From contig BJOX01000308.1 in the NCBI GenBank assembly GCA_009731375.1, forward strand, positions 479,039-513,463: a stretch of DNA of 34,425 bases. Reading direction: 5' to 3'. Within the stretch, counting starts at the first letter, position 1. Each line of letters opens with the position of its first letter. Under the pieces are notes generated by a model that was not told where the DNA came from, did no database searches, and saw only the letters and a program-made list of their open reading frames with translations. Shown here in pieces: positions 30,227 to 34,425 of this stretch. Position numbers and translations under genes: made by a program. This stretch comes from Paulinella micropora (taxonomy: Eukaryota; Cercozoa; Imbricatea; Euglyphida).

Positions 30227-31129
30227 AAGCTGTACGTATTTCCCTGGCCATATCTGTATACCATCTAAAATACATACATACATACATATATACATACATA
30301 CATACATACATACATACATACATACATACAAACATAGAAACATACATACATACATACACTGGAAACATTTGCCTGGCCATATCTGTATACCATCTAACAT
30401 ACATATATACATACATACATACATACATACATACATACACACAAACATACAAACATACAAACATTCATACATGCATACATGGGAATATTTGCCTGGCCAT
30501 ATCAGTATACCATCTAACATACAAACATACAAACATACAAACATACAAACATACAAACATACATGCATACATACACTGGAAATATTTGCCTGGCCATATC
30601 TGTATACCATCTAACATACATATAAACATACATACATACATACATACATACATACATACAAACATACAAACAAACATACACACATGCATACACTGGAAAT
30701 ATTTGCCTGGCCATATCTGTTTACCATCTAACATACATATATACATACATATATACATACATACATACATACAGACATACAAACATACAAACATACAAAC
30801 ATACATACATACATTCATACATACACTGGAAATATTTGCCTGGCCATATCTGTATACCATCTAACATACATACATACATACATACATACATACATACAAA
30901 CAAACAAACATACATGCATACATACATGCATACACTGGAAATATTTGCCTGGCCACATCTGTATACCATCTAACATACATACATACATACATACATACAT
31001 ACGTACATACATACATACAAACATACAAACAAACAAACATGCAAGCATAATAACATATAAACATACAAACAAACATACATACATGCACTGCAAATATTTG
31101 CCGTCATACATGCATACAAACTTACTCTG

Positions 31130-31164
<35 letters not shown>

Positions 31165-31296
31165 GTCTGTCTAACTGTTTGTCTATCTATCTATCTATCC
31201 ATCTATCTATCGATCTATCTATCGATCTATCTATCGATCTATCTATCGATCTATCTATCGATCTATCTATCTATCTATCTATCTATCCATCTATCC

Positions 31297-31340
<44 letters not shown>

Positions 31341-31430
31341 GCTATATCTGTATGCCGTCTGAAAAACATGCATACAAACATACATAAAAACATACATACA
31401 AACATACATACATACTTGCCTGGCCATTAT
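30227..31430 (+). repeat. Minisatellite family C: 45 bp core with (CATA)n
   Basis: Seven good cores begin near 30227, 30357, 30480, 30577, 30690, 30823 and 30932, with partial ones near 31084, 31340 and 31414. The consensus is ACTGGAAATATTTGCCTGGC followed by CATATCTGTATACCATCTAA. The linkers are CATA repeats with CAAA variants. A TATC block at about 31125-31340 interrupts the array near its end. Confidence 0.92.
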
Positions 31431-31498
31431 ATATATATATATATATGTATGTCATCTGATGTACAAACACACAGACAAACAGACAAGCAAACAAACAA

Positions 31499-31531
<33 letters not shown>

Positions 31532-31532
31532 C

Positions 31533-31563
<31 letters not shown>

Positions 31564-31689
31564 CATCTATCTATCTATCTATCTATCCATCTATCTATCT
31601 ATCCATCTATCCATCTATCTATCTATCTATCTATCTATCTACCTGTCTATCTGTTTATCCATCTATCTGTCTATCTATCTGTCTATCTG

Positions 31690-31730
<41 letters not shown>

Positions 31731-31831
31731 GTATCTATCTATCTATCTATCTATCTCTATCTATCTATCTATCTATCTATCTGTCTGTCTATCTGTCTAT
31801 CTATCTATCTATCTATCTGTCTGTCTGCCTG

Positions 31832-31880
<49 letters not shown>

Positions 31881-31896
31881 GCTTCTATCTATCTTC
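31431..31896. repeat. TA then TATC tract
   Basis: A TA run, a short CAAA-rich bridge (31460-31498) and a long CTAT/CTGT-type tetranucleotide tract. Confidence 0.95.
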
Positions 31897-32122
31897 TGCT
31901 TACTGGGTCCTCTGTAATGGAGGTGGGAGCTCGTTCTGCAAGGGGCGCTTATGGAACGAGCCCTGGCCCCGCCTGGTACTAGGGAGGTTTGGTATCGCCT
32001 GTATCAGTCCCTTCCGTGCAAACCACGGCTTAGCTGGGCATCGGGTTAATACTTTACCCACAGACTTCCTTGGTTGACGAAATCAGAAGCTCCTTTTTTC
32101 TGACCTTAGTCGATATCTCATC
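31897..32122 (+). mobile_element. 460 bp dispersed element, copy 2 (5'-truncated)
   Basis: Matches the 3' half of the full copy from CTGCTTACTGGGTCC to GATATCTCATC, with small differences. It has no tetranucleotide tail; unique sequence follows directly. Confidence 0.85.
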
Positions 32123-32207
32123 AGTTGATCTCATAACTTACTCCACGGAGTGAACCAAGGCCACTTGAGGTGTCACTGACCCTCCCTTGGGCTTGGTTTT
32201 TTGAAAT
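32123..32207. other. Short unique spacer between two element copies
   Basis: About 85 bp not seen elsewhere in the window. Confidence 0.7.
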
Positions 32208-32668
32208 GGGTGTCATCTGTCGACAGACAGAGAATTAGGGGATGGTGTGGGTGTGCTGGGCCCGTGGTGGGGTGCCTTATGTGTGCCTAGCCATACGCCT
32301 ATAAGTCACATGCCGAAATAGCGACGGGAAGCACAATCCTGTTCCCTCAGGGTGCCCTTTCTCGCTTGTTGAGCCCGGAATAAAACCCACAGTGCTCTGT
32401 CGGTTTATACTAGACTGTCGAACAGTCTCGAAACTCCATCTGCTTACTGGGTCCTCTGTAATGGAGGTGGGAGCTCGTTCTGCAAGGGGCGCTTATGGAA
32501 CGAGCCCTGGCCCCGCCTGGTACTAGGGAGCTTTGGTATCGCCTGTATCAGTCCCTTCCGTGCAAACATCACGGCTTAGCTGGGCATCGGGTTAATACTT
32601 TACCCACAGACTTCCTTGGTTGACGAAATCAGAAGCTCCTTTTTTCTGACATTAGTCGATATCTCATC
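32208..32668 (+). mobile_element. 460 bp dispersed element, copy 3 (full length)
   Basis: Reference copy. It starts GGGTGTCATCTGTCGACAG, carries GACTGT-CGA-ACAGTC near 32413 and ends GATATCTCATC, running straight into a TATC tract. There is no coding frame. It is nearly identical to copy 1. Confidence 0.87.
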
Positions 32669-32719
32669 TATCTATCTATTTATCTATCTATTTATCTATC
32701 TATTTATCTATCTATTTAT

Positions 32720-32765
<46 letters not shown>

Positions 32766-33009
32766 GTCTGTCTGTCTGTCCATCTGTCTGTCTATCTGTC
32801 TATCTATCTATCTATCTATCTATATATCTATCTATCTGTCTGTCTGTCTATCTATCTGTCTATCCATCTATCTGTCTATCTATCTGTCTATCTATCTGTC
32901 TATCTATCCATCTCTCTATCTATCTATCTATCTATCTATCTGTCTATCTGTCTATCTGTCTGTCTATCTATCTATCTATCTGTCTGTCTGTCTGTCTGTC
33001 TGCCTGTCT
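32669..33009. repeat. TATC/TATT/TGTC tetranucleotide tract, first unit
   Basis: Tail tract of copy 3, with a characteristic order of TTTA, CTAT and CTGT variants that is repeated in the next unit. Confidence 0.95.
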
Positions 33010-33672
<663 letters not shown>

Positions 33673-34085
33673 GCCTATAAGTCACATGCCGAAATAGCGA
33701 CGGGAAGCACAATCCTGTTCCCTCAGGGTGCCCTTTCTCGCTTGTTGAGCCCGAAATAAAACCCACAGTGCTCTGTCGGTTTATGCTAGACTGTCGATGT
33801 CACAGTCTCGAAACTCCATCTGCTTACTGGGTCCTCTGTAATGGAGGTGGGAGCTCGTTCTGCAAGGGACGCTTATGGAACTAGCCCTGGTCCCGCCTGG
33901 TACTTGGGAGGTTTGAGCTCTCGCAGAGACATGCTGTCTAGAGAGCTGTTCTGGTATCGCCTGTATTAGTCCCTTCCGTGCAAACATCACGGCTTAGCTG
34001 GGCATCGGGTTAATACTTGTCCCACAGACTTCCTTGGTTGACGAAATCAGAAGCTCCTTTTTTCTGACATTAGTCGAAATCTCAT
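33673..34085 (+). mobile_element. 460 bp dispersed element, copy 5 (5'-truncated, with insertion)
   Basis: Begins at CTATAAGTCACATGCC, lacking the first 85 bp or so, and ends AAATCTCATC followed by a TATC tract. It carries an extra segment of about 38 bp at about 33914-33951 and four extra bases near 33800. Confidence 0.87.
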
Positions 34086-34092
34086 CTATCTA

Positions 34093-34132
<40 letters not shown>

Positions 34133-34250
34133 TCTGTCTATCTATCTATCTATCTATCTAGGCCTGAGCTTGAGTGTGGAGGGGTAGGTAGATAGATAGA
34201 TAGATAAATAGATAGATAGATAGATAGATATATAGATAGATAGATAGATA
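34086..34250. repeat. TATC tract switching to GATA
   Basis: CTAT/CTGT repeats to about 34160, then a unique bridge of about 25 bp (containing GCCTGAGCTTGAGTGTGGAG), then GTAG and GATA repeats to 34250. The switch of strand lies between two oppositely oriented dispersed elements. Confidence 0.93.
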
Positions 34251-34425
34251 GATGAAATATCGACTAATGTCAGAAAAAAGGAGCTTCTGATTTCGTCAAC
34301 CAGGAAGTCTGTGGGTAAAGTATTAACCCGATGCCCAGCTAAGCCGTGATGTTTGCACGGAAGGGACTGATACAGGCAATACCAAAGCTCCCTAGTACCA
34401 GGCGGGGCCAGGGCTCGTTCCATAA
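34251..34425 (-). mobile_element. 460 bp dispersed element, copy 6 (cut by window end)
   Basis: Reverse-orientation copy beginning with its 3' end (GATGAAATATCGACTAATG) next to GATA and running off the window. Confidence 0.87.

Overview
This window is eukaryotic nuclear DNA. It holds a gene with a chain of short GT-AG introns, a Ty3/gypsy-type LTR retrotransposon with both LTRs, a second decayed retroelement, and about 10 kb of compound simple-sequence satellites. The host cannot be named from the sequence. Introns of 44-63 nt (two genes also have some of 104-176 nt) and heavy triplet and tetranucleotide expansion suggest a protist, an alga or a fungus-like lineage, but this is inference only. 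Runs of N (5866-6387, 11846-11855, 25481-25490, 27883-27892, 28458-28798) mostly lie in or beside low-complexity DNA, so repeat lengths should not be trusted.

Left part (1-5865): a GATA tract; two tandem copies of a roughly 255 bp unit carrying near-perfect 70 bp fold-back arms; a 12-exon gene (780-4265) of unknown function encoding a Lys/Glu-rich protein and swollen by GAA, AAC and AAG triplet tracts; a small second gene (4919-5699) with one clear intron and one frame break.

Middle left (6500-11442): a decayed retroelement. A degraded reverse-transcriptase gene on the + strand (about 8200-10697) lies between two inverted repeats of about 740 bp. The RT keeps recognisable motifs A, B and C in one frame but has internal stops and small indels.

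Middle right (11961-22592): a 10.6 kb Ty3/gypsy-type element with two nearly identical 240 bp LTRs (TGTA...TACA), an AAAG target duplication, a primer-binding site, a polypurine tract, gag (12991-15690) and pol (15691-21504). Gag and pol share one frame and are separated by a single UGA, so pol is probably made by stop-codon readthrough. Gag has a CCCH-type rather than a CCHC zinc-finger motif. Pol runs from a protease-like domain with an altered active site through RT, RNase H and integrase to a long C-terminal extension. The intact frames and similar LTRs point to a recent insertion.

Right part (22589-34425): flanking sequence with two of three copies of a 130 bp dispersed repeat, then satellite DNA. 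Three different minisatellite families each consist of a 35-50 bp core alternating with microsatellite blocks. A separate dispersed element of about 460 bp, in six full or partial copies, has a TATC/GATA tract on its 3' side in a strand-consistent way, which suggests a retroposon with a tetranucleotide tail. No rRNA, convincing tRNA or CRISPR array was seen.
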